Shown: positions 34,401 through 46,879 of the stretch, piece by piece
How the letters are laid out: every line of letters begins with the position of its first letter
Numbering within the stretch: position 1 is the stretch's first letter
Source: Liolophura sinensis
Taxonomy: Eukaryota > Mollusca > Polyplacophora > Chitonida > Chitonidae
Assembly (NCBI RefSeq): GCF_032854445.1
Contig: NC_088295.1
Coordinates: 32,723,385 to 32,787,384, forward strand
Length of the DNA: 64,000 nt
Direction of reading: 5' to 3'
Notes under the pieces: generated by a model
What the model was told of the DNA's origin: nothing
The model's database searches: none
Seen by the model: the letters and a program-made list of their open reading frames with translations, nothing else
Position numbers and translations under genes: made by a program

Positions 34401-34560
34401 CGAAACATAAGATGAATTATAAGGTAACAGAGTGTATGCGTGCATGTGGAAATGAGCAAAAATGAAACCCTCTGTATTATGTACTAACAATTAACAAAAC
34501 CAAAGAAATACGTGTACATCCACACGTACATGTATTTATGTCATTTTTTTGGTCACTGAT
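31400..34560. other. Intergenic or 5' intron, nothing recognised
   Basis: Low-complexity tract at 32.76 kb and a dispersed-repeat piece at about 33.60-33.79 kb, also present at 19.5-20.3 kb. No gene supported. A signal-peptide exon for the FN3 gene could hide here. Confidence 0.5.
32762..32826. repeat. A-rich then C-rich low-complexity tract
   Basis: AAAGAAAAACACAAAAAAAA followed by a run of Cs. Opposing open frames over it are artefacts. Confidence 0.8.
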
Positions 34561-34569
34561 CATCATGGG

Positions 34570-34722
34570 CCAAGTTCTGCCAGCAACCTGGAGATGAGCA
34601 CGTGGGTGTTCCTCGTGCTCTGCCCGGTTCCCTCCCACTATAATGCTGGCCGCCGTCGTGCGTGAAATATTCTTGAGTACGGAGTAAAACCCCAATCAAA
34701 TGCTCTCAAATAAATAAATCAT
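34570..34722 (+). mobile_element. SINE family A, 5'-truncated
   Basis: Plus strand: CTCTGCCCGGTTCCCTCCCA, ATAATGCTGGCCGCCGTCGT, TATTCTTGAGTACGGAGTAA and an AATAAATAAAT tail. Confidence 0.75.
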
Positions 34723-34854
34723 GGGCTCAAGCTCTGGTGTCAGTCAAATCTGTTATAACTCCTTCCAAAGCTAATTTACATACATGTTATAATCAGGCCG
34801 GGCTCTTGCCAAATGTTATGAGAGTAGAGGACTATTTTACGTAAAAGACTGTGG

Positions 34855-35015
34855 CATGGAGCGACGACAGGGTGTTAGTTGACAAATGGCGATATGTAAC
34901 CGATGAAATCCGGCCTCTGGTCAATTTAAAGTTTAATTTTAACTGTTCATGTATATGCTTAAATAGTAGCAAATTTCACTGCCATGTACCAAGTGTTAAG
35001 CAGAATTACGCTAAA
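34855..35015. repeat. Dispersed repeat shared with 41.10-41.27 kb
   Basis: GTTGACAAATGGCGATATGTAACC and the later TTAACTGTTCATGTATATGC correspond to GTTGGCAATTGGTCCCACGTAACC and TAACTATTCATGTAAGTGC at 41.15-41.24 kb (words shortened). Unclassified repeat. Confidence 0.45.
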
Positions 35016-35216
35016 AACGCACTGACATTAATTTCAAATTATGACCTAATCCCCAGAAGGTGGTGTGAGGTGGTAAGGGAGGGGTCAGGTCTGGTACTGT
35101 AGATTTGCTACTGATTATCGTTAACTGGCAAAGAATGTTGTATCATATAGACATATGAAGCATTAGTTCAACGTCACAGATAACAGGATTAGGCAGAAAA
35201 AATATTTTAGTCTTAC

Positions 35217-35590
35217 TTGGTGCTGGTGCCATATTGTGCACAAATCCATTTAGGGATATCTGAAAACCAGGAAAGTCAGTGAAGTTTACTTTGGTACATG
35301 TATATGGAGCAATCAGATAGATAAAATAACTGATATTATTTAAATGCATATGAATGCCTTCTGCAAAATATATTGTTTAGCCATACTTAACTTCTAATCT
35401 TTTAGAGTCAAAACAATGCACGTTCATTAAAAACAAACCCTGACAGCTTACCTTTCAATATCGTTTGGTCATTTATCATAGCCATTTTTTGTAATTCAGA
35501 AGCAATACATGGTCTGGAGTTCATACAATACATAGCTTCGCTATCTACAGTAACATCAACTTTTATTTGTTGGCAATGCGTGGTTGACTT
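35217..35590 (-). other. Minus-strand exon-like pair, unrecognised
   Basis: 35217-35259 has a fine acceptor (CCTGGTTTTCAG) and donor (GTAAGA); 35452 upward has donor AAAG|GTAAGC and an open segment (VDVTVDSEAMYCMNSRPCIA). The two join in frame as TILK-D-IPKWICAQYGTST. No convincing acceptor for the upstream piece. Could be 5' exons of the FN3 gene or a fossil. Confidence 0.22.
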
Positions 35591-35904
35591 CACCTTTCAA
35601 CCTGTTTCGACTGAGTCTTCATTTTGATCGTGTATTTATTTAAATGGGAGGGGGCCGCCGTCATATAAGCGAAAAACATTTCAGTACAAAATAAAGAGGT
35701 ATGTCGTGCTGGTGCTAGGCAATTAATCTATCTGTGGAGAAAAGACATAAAAATGATTACAAACATTCAGATACAAGAGCGTGCAAACTTATTTGGCCTA
35801 AAACTTGAAAAGATTCAGAACTCCAATGCAAATATATTTATTAAACATGTGATACATTAGATTTATATCATAGCCACGCGGGACAATATATACCAAGAGG
35901 TGAT

Positions 35905-38384
35905 CATATGAGACACACTTGTGAGACATATACTGGTATGCACAGCTCATGTAAGACATATGCTGGTATGTACAGGTCATGTGAGACATACATGTGAGAC
36001 ATGCTGGTATGTACAGGTCAAGTGAGATATACATGTGAGACATGCACTGTTATGTACAGGTCATGTGAGACATACAAGTGAGACGTGCTGGTATGTACAG
36101 GTCATGTGAGACGTGCTGGTATGTACAGGTCAAGTGAGACATACATGCGAGACGTGCTGGTATGTATAGGTCATGTGAGACATACATGTGACACATGTGC
36201 TAGTATGTACAGGTCATGTGAGACATACATGTGAGACATGTGCTGGTATGTACAGGTCATGTGAGACATACATGTGAGACGTGCTGGTGAGACAAGTGCT
36301 GGTATGTACATGTCATGTCAGACATACCTGTTAGGCGTGCTTTTATGAAGAGGTCATGTAAGGCATACATATGAGACGTGTTGGTATGTACAGGTCATGT
36401 GAGACATACATGTGAGACATGTGTTGGTATGTAGAGGTCATGTGAGACATGCATGTGAGACGTGCTGGTATGTGAGACATACATGTAAGACAGGCTGGTA
36501 TGTACAGGTCATGTGAGACATACATGTGAGACATGTGCTGGTATGTGAGACATACATGTGAGGCGAGCTGGTATGAACTGGTCATGTGAAACATATGTGA
36601 GACATGTGCTGGTATGTATAGGTCATGTGAGACATACAGGTGAGACATGTGATGAAATGTACAGGTCATATGAGACATACATGTGAGACATGTGCTGGTA
36701 TTTGAGACATACATGTGAGACGAGCTGTTATGTACAGGCCATGTGAGACATACATGTTAAACGTGCTGGTATGTAGAGGTAATGTGAGACATACAGGTGA
36801 GACGTGATGAAATGTACAGGTCATGTGAGACATACATATGAGACTTGCTGGTATGTAGAGATCATGTGAGACATACATGTGAGACATGTGCTAGTATATA
36901 GAGGTCATGTGAGACATAGATGTGAGATATGTGCTGGTATATTAGACATACATGTGAGATGTGCTGGTATATACTGGTCATGTGAGATATACATGTGAGA
37001 CAAATGCTGGTATGTAGAGTTCATGCGAGACATACATGTGAGACAAATGCTGGTATGTACAGGTCATGTGAGGCATACATTTGACACATGTGCTGTTATG
37101 TACAGGTCATGTGAAACATACATGTGAGACGTGTTGGTATGTACAGGTCATGCAAGACATACACGTGAGACTTGTGCTGGTATGTACAGGTCATGTGAGA
37201 GATACATGGGGGACATGTGCTGGTATGTGAGACATACATGTGGGACGGGCTGGTATGTACAGGTCATGTGAGACATACATGTGAGACATGTGCTGGTATG
37301 TACAGGTCATGTGAGACATAGATGTGAGACGTGCTGGTGAGACACGTGCTGGTATGTACATGTCATGTCAGACATACCTGTTAGACGTGCTTTTATGAAG
37401 AGGTCATGTAAGGCATACATATGAGACGTGTTGGTATGTACAGGTCATGTGAGACATACAGGTGAGACATGTGTTGATATGTAGAGGTCATGTGAGACAT
37501 GCATGTGAGACGTGCTGGTATGTGAGACATACATGTAAGACAGGCTGGTATGTACAGGTCATGTGAGACATACATGTGAGACATGTGCTGGTATGTGAGA
37601 CATACATGTGAGACGAGCTGGTATGAACTGGTCATGTGAAACATACATGTGAGACATGTGCTGGTATGTATAGGTCATGTGAGACATACAGGTGAGACAT
37701 GTGATGAAATGTATAGGTCATATGAGACATACATGTGAGACATGTGCTGGTATTTGAGACATACATGTGAGACGAGCTGGTATGTACAGGTCATGTGAGA
37801 CATACATGTGAAACGTTCTGGTATGTACAGGTAATGTGAAACATACAGGTGAGACGTGATGAAATGTATAGGTCATGTGAGACATACATGTGAGACATGT
37901 GCTGGTATGTACAGGTCATGTGAGACGTGCTGGTATGTAAACTTCATGTGAGACATACATATGAGACGTGCTGGTATGTACAGGTCATGTAAGACATACA
38001 TGTGAGACGTGCTGGTATGTAAAGGTTATGTGAGACATATATATATATGAGACATGCTGGTATGTACAGGTCATGTAAGACATATATGTGAGGCATATGC
38101 AGGTATGTACAAGTCATATGAGACATACATGTGAGACGTGCTGGTATGTACAGGTCATGTGAGACATACATATGAGATGTGCTGGTATGTACAGGTCATG
38201 TAAGACATACATGTGAGGCATATGCAGGTATGTACAAGTCATATGAGACATACATGTGAGACGTGCTGGTATGTACAGGTCATGTGAGACATACATGTGA
38301 GACGTGCTGGTATGTACAGGTCATATGAGACATGCATGTAAGACATGTGCTAGTATGTACAGGTCATGTGAGGCATACATGTCA
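35905..38384. repeat. 2.5-kb minisatellite, 41/43-bp unit
   Basis: About 60 copies of GTGCTGGTATGTACAGGTCA then TGTGAGACATACATGTGAGAC, with unit lengths of 41 or 43 bp. A segment near 36290-36800 recurs near 37340-37850, an offset of 1050 bp, marked by CTTTTATGAAGAGGTCATGT. Open frames across it are repeat shadows: the unit is not a multiple of three and the peptides just repeat. Confidence 0.93.
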
Positions 38385-38654
38385 TTAAATGCTTTATTTA
38401 ATTAAATACTTTCTATGTGCAGTCAGGATATATTAATATCTGTTTTGAATGATCTCACCAGTATTGCCAGTGTCCTCAGAGTGAGCCACCACTTGTCACA
38501 GGACATGATCAGTGAGGCTGATCTCTCCTAGACTCATTCCACAACAAAACCTGGAAGTTCTACAGGCACCACCTGTGGGACAAAGAAGTGTTTAAAGGTC
38601 AACACATTCAACATTATGAAGAAATGTTAAGTATGAGTACATAATTTTTAACAG

Positions 38655-38854
38655 ATTCTTCACCACTGTCAGATGCCGTTCTTTCTATCAGCGAATGTGC
38701 GGAAAAAGTTATGCATGGTGCACGGATTTTGACGGAAACTGGTGCACATACTGGCCTTGGCACAACATCTAATCTATTGCATTTTGGTGCTGATCCGAAA
38801 CTGGATTCGGAAGTCTTAAAGCGATTCTTCACCACTGCGTTATACGACCCAAAT
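38655..38854 (+). other. Plus-strand exon-like open segment, unrecognised
   Basis: Begins after TTTTTAACAG and could end at AAT|GTACGG. Open for about 66 codons with protein-like composition (ILTETGAHTGLGTTSNLLHF, FGADPKLDSEVLKRFFTTAL, YDPN). It contains a direct repeat GATTCTTCACCACTG at both ends of the segment. I do not recognise the family and see no neighbouring plus-strand exon; it may be a transposon fossil. Confidence 0.3.
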
Positions 38855-39344
38855 GTACGGTATTACCTTTTTGTCTTCAGTGTATTGTACATTTAGCTGT
38901 TTCGGGGGTTTGCGCTCTCTCAGTGCCGTCTAGTGAGTTTGTGGTTGGCCATGAGCTACGGCCCAATACCCTCAACTGGATGCGTTTCAGGGAGTACAAA
39001 AACGCAGAGTATTGTAAATTTATGTCTACATTTGTCTAGAACAAAAGTTTGTACAATCGAAATGACATCTATTATTTTTACATACGCCGTACTGGAGAAT
39101 TTTTAACTCATATACCAGCGGTGAGGTTTATGGAGGACCAGGAGGAAACCGTCTCTTTTCGCAATGTATTCTCAATTTACCTGAGAAAACTATACTGATT
39201 TCAAACCGTATAGCAGAAGCAGCGAGAGTTGCGTTCGCAAATGAGCAAAGGCATGACAGTCGCGGATATCCAGCGCTTTAGCCTTCTGAACAAGCGACAG
39301 CCCATTCACCTAATACTGAGGGGAACTTGAATACAGTGCGATGT

Positions 39345-39348
<4 letters not shown>

Positions 39349-39431
<83 letters not shown>
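39349..39431. repeat. (AG)n microsatellite
   Basis: About 40 uninterrupted AG dinucleotides between ATGTAAAATG and ACTTCAGCC. Likely polymorphic in length. Confidence 0.97.
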
Positions 39432-39434
<3 letters not shown>

Positions 39435-39861
39435 CAGCCACTGCAGCACTTGTGTTTCATGGCCACTCATACTCCTAAAGATGTGAGGGACTACATGAGA
39501 GAACAAAAGAGTATATACTACTGAATCGCCGTGTTAACGGTCGAGCTTTCTTCAGAATGATAGGACTGACACATGAAATCTATACGCAAATCTACATGTA
39601 GCTCAAATACAAGATTTTACCTGACATGAAATTCATGCCCAAAAATTTATTAAACTTACAATAGGTTTGAACTTGGCCCTTTGCTTTAACTGTAATATAC
39701 AACTGATTCAATCTTTTGCTGAATGGGATATGTAGCTACCAAGAACAGTCCTATTTGAAAATTTGTTCACATAAATGTTAACTTTAGGGAAAAGCTACAA
39801 CCTTATAAACAAACAGGCTGGTCAACTCTACCTGACCAAAAGCTCGGTGTAAGCTTGAGTG

Positions 39862-39925
39862 TATATTTATTTATTTGGTGTATGTTCTACTCTGTACTCA
39901 CGGATATTTTCACTTATACGATGTG
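39862..39925 (-). mobile_element. SINE family A fragment
   Basis: TTTATTTATTTGGTGTATGT and CACTTATACGATG of family A; diverged and short. Confidence 0.5.
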
Positions 39926-40745
39926 ATGTTATCATATCTACATGAAAACCAATTACGCTCAACGTAGGCCTATATGTATTTAGTATAACCCTGATCTGCG
40001 TCACGTGACTACGGTCAAATGAGCAGCTTCCGTATAGACATGAATAAGAATTATAGCTTGCGCAATCACAGACTTCGTATTATGGCGTCCTACAGCTGCA
40101 CATGTACCTACCAGCACCTGTAACACATAAGGCTACCTTGTTGAGATCAAATTGTGATATTTCCAGTCAGGTTCTGATATATATAAAAAAGACCCTGATT
40201 GACAGTTCAGTCATTGTGTCAGTTCAAATTGGAATTACCCTGATTTGTTGAAGACAGAATCTTTTGTTCTAATCAGATTTTAAGTAATTCTTAATCGAGA
40301 AATAAATATCTAGGCTGTATCCCTTTTCTTTCATGTCTCCGTCGTCAGTGTCTAAAGTTTTTAGGTAAGACATTGTCTCGCTTTTTTAAAGTGAAATGTC
40401 ATGAAACAGTTTGCCTTACCCTTCCTTGCACTCCTTAAGTATGCATATTAAACTCTCGCCGTAGGCCCTTGTGTGTCCATTACTTACCTTAAACCGTATG
40501 GTATTGTAAATAGGTCAGCAGAGACTCTGATCCACTTCCTGACTGTCTGGTTTTGGAAACGTAAAATTGTACAGGGCGTATTTACAGAAGCCTGATAAAG
40601 ACATCTCGTCCTGCGCCTCGCCAGGATTCCGGCACAATCACCGTTCGGGCGACAGCCGTAGTGTCCTCCTTACACCACCTCGCGCCTCAGGTGTCTCCAC
40701 ATGTGACGGGCCACGCAAGGCGAAGACGCTACGGTTCTCATGTTG

Positions 40746-40806
40746 AATGAGTGAGTGCTTGGGGCTTAACGTCGCGCTCAACAATTTTTCAGTCATATGA
40801 CGACGA
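40746..40806 (-). mobile_element. SINE family B, strongly 5'-truncated, with target-site duplication
   Basis: Only about 60 bp of the 3' end is present (AATGAGTGAGTGCTTGGGGC to CATATGACGACGA), between perfect 11-bp repeats TTCTCATGTTG at 40735-40745 and 40807-40817. Confidence 0.88.
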
Positions 40807-40929
40807 TTCTCATGTTGCGGGATAAATAGCTAGGGCATCACAGTTGGGTGATCGCATGCATCCGTTTGACGGAATTGGGCACGTATTTTGGGGGAAGCAT
40901 TCTTAATCATACCATCAAGATGACCACCT

Positions 40930-41044
40930 GGTGATGGCACGAAGCACGGTGATGTGAAGTGAGGGCAAATAGCTTCGTGCCATAGTGCCATCATTTCGCA
41001 CCATCGTGCCATCACTTCACATTACCGTGCTTCGTGCCATCACC
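40930..41044. repeat. Long imperfect hairpin (about 35-bp arms)
   Basis: Left arm GGTGATGGCACGAAGCACGG, then TGATGTGAAGTGA, from 40930; right arm (41009-41044) is its inverse, TCACTTCACATTACCGTGCT then TCGTGCCATCACC. The loop of about 44 bases itself contains CTTCGTGCCATAGTGCCATC words of the same kind. Only one or two mismatches in the arms. Confidence 0.85.
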
Positions 41045-41347
41045 TGACGATGGGACGATGGTACGATGGTACTATGATGGCCTTATTCGGCTTCCGTAGT
41101 TGACCCGTATAAACGCTGGTATTTGTTATCAGCATACACTGTAATAGTTGGCAATTGGTCCCACGTAACCCGTAAAATCTGGCTTCTTTTCAGTTTAGCT
41201 TTAAGTTAAGAGCTTTATAATAACTATTCATGTAAGTGCATAAACAGTAGCCTCTAACACACACATCCACCCCTATCACCATGTCGTGGGTAAACTTAAA
41301 TAAACAAGTAATGCGGTGATGGTACATGCAATATATTAGACGGCGCA

Positions 41348-41488
41348 GGGCCCAGTTTCACGAAGATGTCGTACATGTATGATAATAGCACATATAGGAC
41401 AATGGTACGGTAATAGTGACGTACAAAATAGCATACGACACATGTACGATAATAAAACGTCGCACGCCGCTTTGTAAAGCTAGGCCCT
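41348..41488. mobile_element. Short MITE-like element with 18-bp inverted ends
   Basis: Left end GGGCCCAGTTTCACGAAG; right end reversed AGGGCCTAGCTTTACAAAG. Internal words GTCGTACATGTATGATAA and CATACGACACATGTACGATA add symmetry. Similar termini occur at 59381-59592. Confidence 0.6.
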
Positions 41489-41499
41489 GGTTAGAGTGA

Positions 41500-44400
41500 A
41501 TCAAGAATCTTACAATACATGGTTTCCTCATGGTCTGTCATAGACATCATAATACTTTCTCGTACAAACGCCCTTTCCGGCTTCAAATACAGGCTGATTA
41601 GTACCCGGGGTTATAAAATGCGTAAATCAATCAAACAGTGCTTTAACGGATTGCGCCATCATGCTCTGATTGTTTTCGGAGTTATCAACTGACGTCACAG
41701 CTTTTAAGCTCTGGTGATCTTATACAGTTTAATTTTTAAACGGGTTTAATCCTACCAATATCGGACGTCGACGTCTAGATTAAAGCAGTAGGAACTGGAA
41801 TTGTACTCTGTGTCATCAAACTGATATACTGATGAGGACAGCGTATGTTAGATGCCATTCTACTGCTTGTCTTGTACTGTGGCTTATAGTGATATGACTG
41901 AAATAATCAAATGTTAGCGCATTAAAGCACTAAAAGTAACTATCAAAAGAATCATTGTTTTTCTTCAGACAAATATTTTTTGTTGCAGTACACGAATGTA
42001 TTAACAGTTGCACAAGGTGGTATTTTCTGGTTCGTTTTCTAGTTCAGAACAAGTTATATGTTCCTTTGTTGATGTAGTCTCTTTCGGATCAGTATAAAAT
42101 ATTCAGATTCAGTTAAATGTATAGGTCTACTTTATACATATACATTACATCGTTGTTTAGATGCTGCATTTGAGCCTATTATTTATTTGAAACTGTAGGA
42201 AATTCTCGTGTTTTGGCCTAAAGAAAACACTATCCTCCTACATTGAGGAGCGGTTTAAAAATCTACCACCCTAGGATTGTTTACCGGTTTGTTTTATTCC
42301 CACGAGATTTAATATAATGCTTTTTAAACACTTAGGATCGTTGCCACCTTTTATATGTCACCCTAGGTTTGTTAGTCAGTTTGTTATGTTTGTTATTTTT
42401 TTGGGGATATCCAAAAAGTTAAGTATTCAGCTAAAATCTAGTGTCGGTGAAGGGCACAGCCTTTTGCGTTGATCAGTCAAATTGTTCACCGATTCGGGAC
42501 GTATATATTTCATTTGTGGTGTAACGACGTGGGATAGCTTTATGGTAGGAGATAACCGGACTGTCCGGAGTGAGCCACTTTTGTCAGCTACCATACAAAC
42601 CTCTTGAATCGAAACCACAGCAGAAGCAGTGGTAGCACAATGTAACATTTTAAGGCCTCTAGCTTAATCACTATAGACATCTCTCTTATGCCGTGTAGAC
42701 TTTAGTAATGTAAAGACACCAGGCATGCCTGCGCTTTACAAGATAAAGAAACCTGTGTCAGTGTTTGAGATGGCATCACGCAGAGAGATAAAAGGAGGGA
42801 GTTCCCTGTTTCATACATCTATTAACACCGGCTTAGGTACATACACGTTCCTTTTACGATACTTTTCCAAGGTGAACAAAGGACGTCAGCAAGTATGTGA
42901 TGTGTAGGGGAAAAAAGAGACGGAGCGAAAGGGGCCCGCATAGGGGGCACTGACATAGCACATATCATCGAATTATTATTATTTCATCGAATACTGGCAG
43001 AACATTTTTTTATCTCACGCACTACACGAACTATTGGTATCTGTAGACTGGTGTTTAAAACCGTGCTCAGAAACATTTCACTAACAGGACAGTGGTTTAT
43101 GAATTTAAGAAATCGGAGTGCTTGGAGTCATCTACGGATGTAAACCCCCTTGCTGCGGATGGATTCGAACGCACGATATCATTGTGAAAGGGCCTCATAG
43201 TCAGGAGGGCGACAGCGTTAAGTATTTAGACATTTGCAACGATCGCTGATTTCAGTGCATAAGCATGACCTTGCCTGCCGTCCGTTAATCACTATACAGC
43301 AAATATTACATTACATCCTTTCATGTTTAAAACTCTGGCATTAGTTAGATCTAAACAGTGTTGAAGAGGCCTTTAGACCCAACGCTTTCTGAACTATTCT
43401 GGTTTCATTAGTCTACAGTCGATTTCTTTTGGCCAATCGCCTATTTTCAGCTGTCTGCAAAGTCAGTCATACTGGCTACCAAAAATGCTTTTCCTCAGTG
43501 ACACCTCACACCACAAGCTCTACACCTTGAAATGTTCTAGGTCTACATTATTGCAAGGAAAATGCAGTTAGAATTCTTTTTCTAATTCATGGTGTTGAAC
43601 TGCATTAGCCTTGTTTCAAAAGCAGGAACTCATCGCCTCTGGTGACGTCATAATTATTCAAAAAAAGTGGCATGCTGGACAATGAAAGTGGAGAGATCAG
43701 GGGAGGTAATACGGGTCTAGGTAGTTGACTATTGGCGCGGGGAGTAACCTGTTTGACAATAAAACGCAGGAACACAGCCCACACTTCTGTCTCAGCGAAT
43801 AGACAACCTTGTTTTATTATAACAGAATTTCTTAACATCCAAGTCTTTAATCATATTACCATGAGATCATATACTACAAAAGATAAGATTCATTTATGAG
43901 TGTAATATTATACTATGCGAATAAGGTCAAATATGGCATTGTCAGAAAGAATGTTTAAATTAAGTCGAGAACAGTTTAGGTGTGGAAATTCGTAAAAAAA
44001 TATGAAACTCTACCCAATATATCCAGCATGCCACTTATTTTAGAGTAATCATAACGTCACCTGAGTTCTTGCCGTCGAAACCGAGCTTGTGCAGTTTAAC
44101 ATTATTAATTAGATGAAGTCTTCTGATTTCATTTTCTGTGCAAGAATTTGGACTTCCAACGTATCCATGCGTAGAGTTTGTTTAGTTACGTGTCACTGAC
44201 TAAAATTTTGGTAGCTAATGTGACTGATTTTACACGCAGCTGAATATAGGCATCTGACTAAAAAAAGTAGACTATAGTGCAGGCAATGAAATTAATTTGT
44301 GGATGAACAGCCCGTGTCAGCTTGTGAACTCAAGATATATTAGTGCGCAGTGATAAGTAACTCGGATATACTGATTTTTGTGGACTGATGTTTAGCTTCG

Positions 44401-45715
44401 TGTTTTGTTCCACCCAGAGTCTTTATGAGGAACTATGTGCCTGTGAATGTATATGACGTATATTTGAGAACGAAATATTCGGCGAAATAATTTTATTTAT
44501 TTATTTGACTATAGCTTAACTGATTTGGAAATTGAAATTTTCCTGTTTTCGGGCAGTACCTGTTGTGTCGGCCAATTGCAAAACATAATCTCATTCTACA
44601 ACACTGAATATATGACCTGTGTCCAGCCGTGGTTTGAGTCGGTGAGTATATATTCAGGAGGACTGAAAAATAAAGGAGAACTGAAATAGGCAGAGACCCG
44701 TGATTATAAACGTCATAACCTTATGTGCTGTATGAAGTTTTGTATGTTTTTGAATGTACTGCTAAATCAATAGGATTAAAATTTTATTTCTTTAATACAT
44801 TGCTTTAAACGGAATCATTTGGTGCTAGTTTCTTTGACCACTTATTTAGTCATCGATCGCACCTGATTTTATCAAACACTCCAGGAGATCGCATGTGAGA
44901 ACCTTTTATGTCTAGTGTTCCGGGATCGTAATACGACACACCGGTTATTGACGACAGCTTAGGTGGCATAACGAAGTCTTTGTCATTTAACCTGACGTAT
45001 CATATAGCTGGGATGACCTTTTGGACGCGACATAACAGACACTGAAATAGACGCTCTTGCATATACTTCATCCTCAAGAAGTTTTTGTTAACCTTGTGTT
45101 GCTGTGCGAAGATACCTAACAGCACTACACACATCGATGTGTGACGGACAGCACGTAAAGTAGGTGCGGTTATCTGACATGTAGAATTGTTGGTATCAGA
45201 GCCGCTATCCTTTAGGATGAAGAGACGGCCCATCAGAGCTAGATGACGACGTACATATGTGGTAAAAAAGGCAAACTCAAGGCTTGATTTTCAGACATCG
45301 TACAACGTTATTGAATGCTGAATTGTTCTACAAACAACAAACAGTAAGAGCGTTCTAAATTAAAAAATCTACCATGGAAACCCGCCTCGAAGTAGTGACA
45401 CGGGGATCAAACCCGGATCGCGTCATGCACAAAGACTTCAAAAGGTGGTGCTTGTTGCTTGACCTTCAACACTGACAGGTTACAGGAAGAAAACAAAGCC
45501 GGATGGCCCGGTATCAGTGTAATGTTATGGCGTTATTTCTGAAGTCGTCGGCAAAGGACAAATAACTTTTGGCAAATCTTCAGATTCCATCCATCAGACA
45601 AATTTACAATGGAACTTCGATTAACGTTCATCGGGTTAATTATTGTGATGAAACATGCTGAGAGACGATCAAACATGTGACCTTTCTGAAAGATTGGAGA
45701 TTATATCTCATTAAT
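41500..45715. other. Intergenic, nothing recognised
   Basis: Short open frames of 60-80 codons occur on both strands without known motifs, exon structure or repetition. A diverged SINE-like piece may lie at 43.03-43.2 kb (CTGGTGTTTAAAACCGTGCT). Confidence 0.5.
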
Positions 45716-45855
45716 GTTACTGTCAGAGCAACTCTTCTGACCTTGAACCAACCTCTAGCTCTAGATCCACATCTAGCGATAGGTCAAGGAGAAATACCAA
45801 TGCATGTAGCTATCACTTTAATGGTATTGTCGGAGCAACTCTTCTGGCCTTGACC
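45716..45855. repeat. Tandem repeat unit 1 (about 110 bp) next to the solo LTR
   Basis: GTCAGAGCAACTCTTCTGAC, CAACCTCTAGCTCTAGATCC, GATAGGTCAAGG. The second unit begins GTCGGAGCAACTCTTCTGGC, is split by the LTR, and continues at 46760 as ACCTAACCTCTAGCGCTAG. Confidence 0.75.
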
Positions 45856-46759
45856 TGTTAGGGTATCGGTCTAATAAGCCAAAATCAATTCCCGATAACG
45901 AGCCTAACCTGGGTCAAACAGAATAACATTCTCAAACACTCAACTGGTTGGTTTAACAATTTAATAAATCAAAAAGGAAAATAATGAGTTAAACTACAAA
46001 TAGCAATGCACAGGATATATATATTAAGTGTTACAATAAATGGCGGCAGCTTACTAGTATGTATAAAAACTTCAGGCCTGAGTTACGCTACAGTCCTTAA
46101 CTTGACTTTCCGTCATTGTCCTTTCCCGCCCTGGAATATTCCAGTCCTGTCTATGGACGTCCGTTTCTTCTTTTATGGCGCAGTTTGTTGATCTCCCCCA
46201 AACATAACACGGTTAAATCCTTCGACTCGTCTTACCAAGGGGGGTCGATTCTCTTCTGGTATCGAGACCACAAATCCTCCAGCAGTCATACACGATGATC
46301 ACAGTTCGCAAATAGCAGAATGTCCGCCAACAATCATCCGTTAGTCCTAGTCCGGCTAATCCAAATTACACCGGCTTTTCCACTCCACAGGTACTAACGA
46401 TTTCTTCTGACAATAGCTGTGATGTATCGCCCGTAACTCCGTCAAAGAAGCCTTGTAGCGCTCCAAATCTCTGTTGATAACTATCACTGACTCTCCACTG
46501 ACTCTCTCACTGACTGACTCTCTCAAAACCTACAAATCTGCCCCCTTATATACTGTCATCGAAGCTTCGAGAAAGAACAAAGAAAAAGATAAACACGGTC
46601 ATTTTCCAGAAGCATCGGTCAGTCGAAACTGACTGGCTAGAAATTTACACGATGTTCTATATTTAGACTACCCGGCTGCGACTGAAATGAACACGTCACG
46701 TGACTAAGCCGCTCTAGAAAATCTACAGTTATAAACATGCAATGTATTGTTGCATGACA
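45856..46759 (+). mobile_element. Solo LTR of an LTR retrotransposon
   Basis: 904 bp beginning TGTTAGGG and ending CATGACA (TGT..ACA termini), flanked by a 4-bp target duplication GACC (45852-45855, 46760-46763). The flanking tandem repeat proves the ends: unit 1 reads CCTTGAACCAACCTCT, and removing the LTR plus one GACC from unit 2 gives CCTTGACCTAACCTCT. A TATATA box sits near 46547 on the plus strand. No internal coding region, so this is a recombination product. Confidence 0.85.
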
Positions 46760-46879
46760 GACCTAACCTCTAGCGCTAGATCCACCTCTAGCAATAGGTC
46801 AAGGGAAAATACCAATACATGTACAACTGTGTATCCGTAACCATATATCCTTAAATGTTTTAATGTTTTGTTTGACTAC

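Noticed and set aside
35798-38296. Several minus-strand open frames of 60-123 codons with repeating Met-Ser-His-Met-Tyr peptides
   Set aside because: They are shadows of the 41/43-bp minisatellite; no splice sites, start context or non-repeat sequence.
35905-38384. CRISPR-like alternation of repeat and spacer
   Set aside because: Whole unit repeats without unique spacers, in an animal genome; it is a minisatellite.
39306-39524. Open frames on both strands over the (AG)n tract
   Set aside because: Poly-Arg/Glu and poly-Leu/Ser frames created by the microsatellite.
43605-43838. 77-codon minus-strand open frame in slightly GC-richer DNA
   Set aside because: No motif, no exon structure and no repeat support; could be chance.
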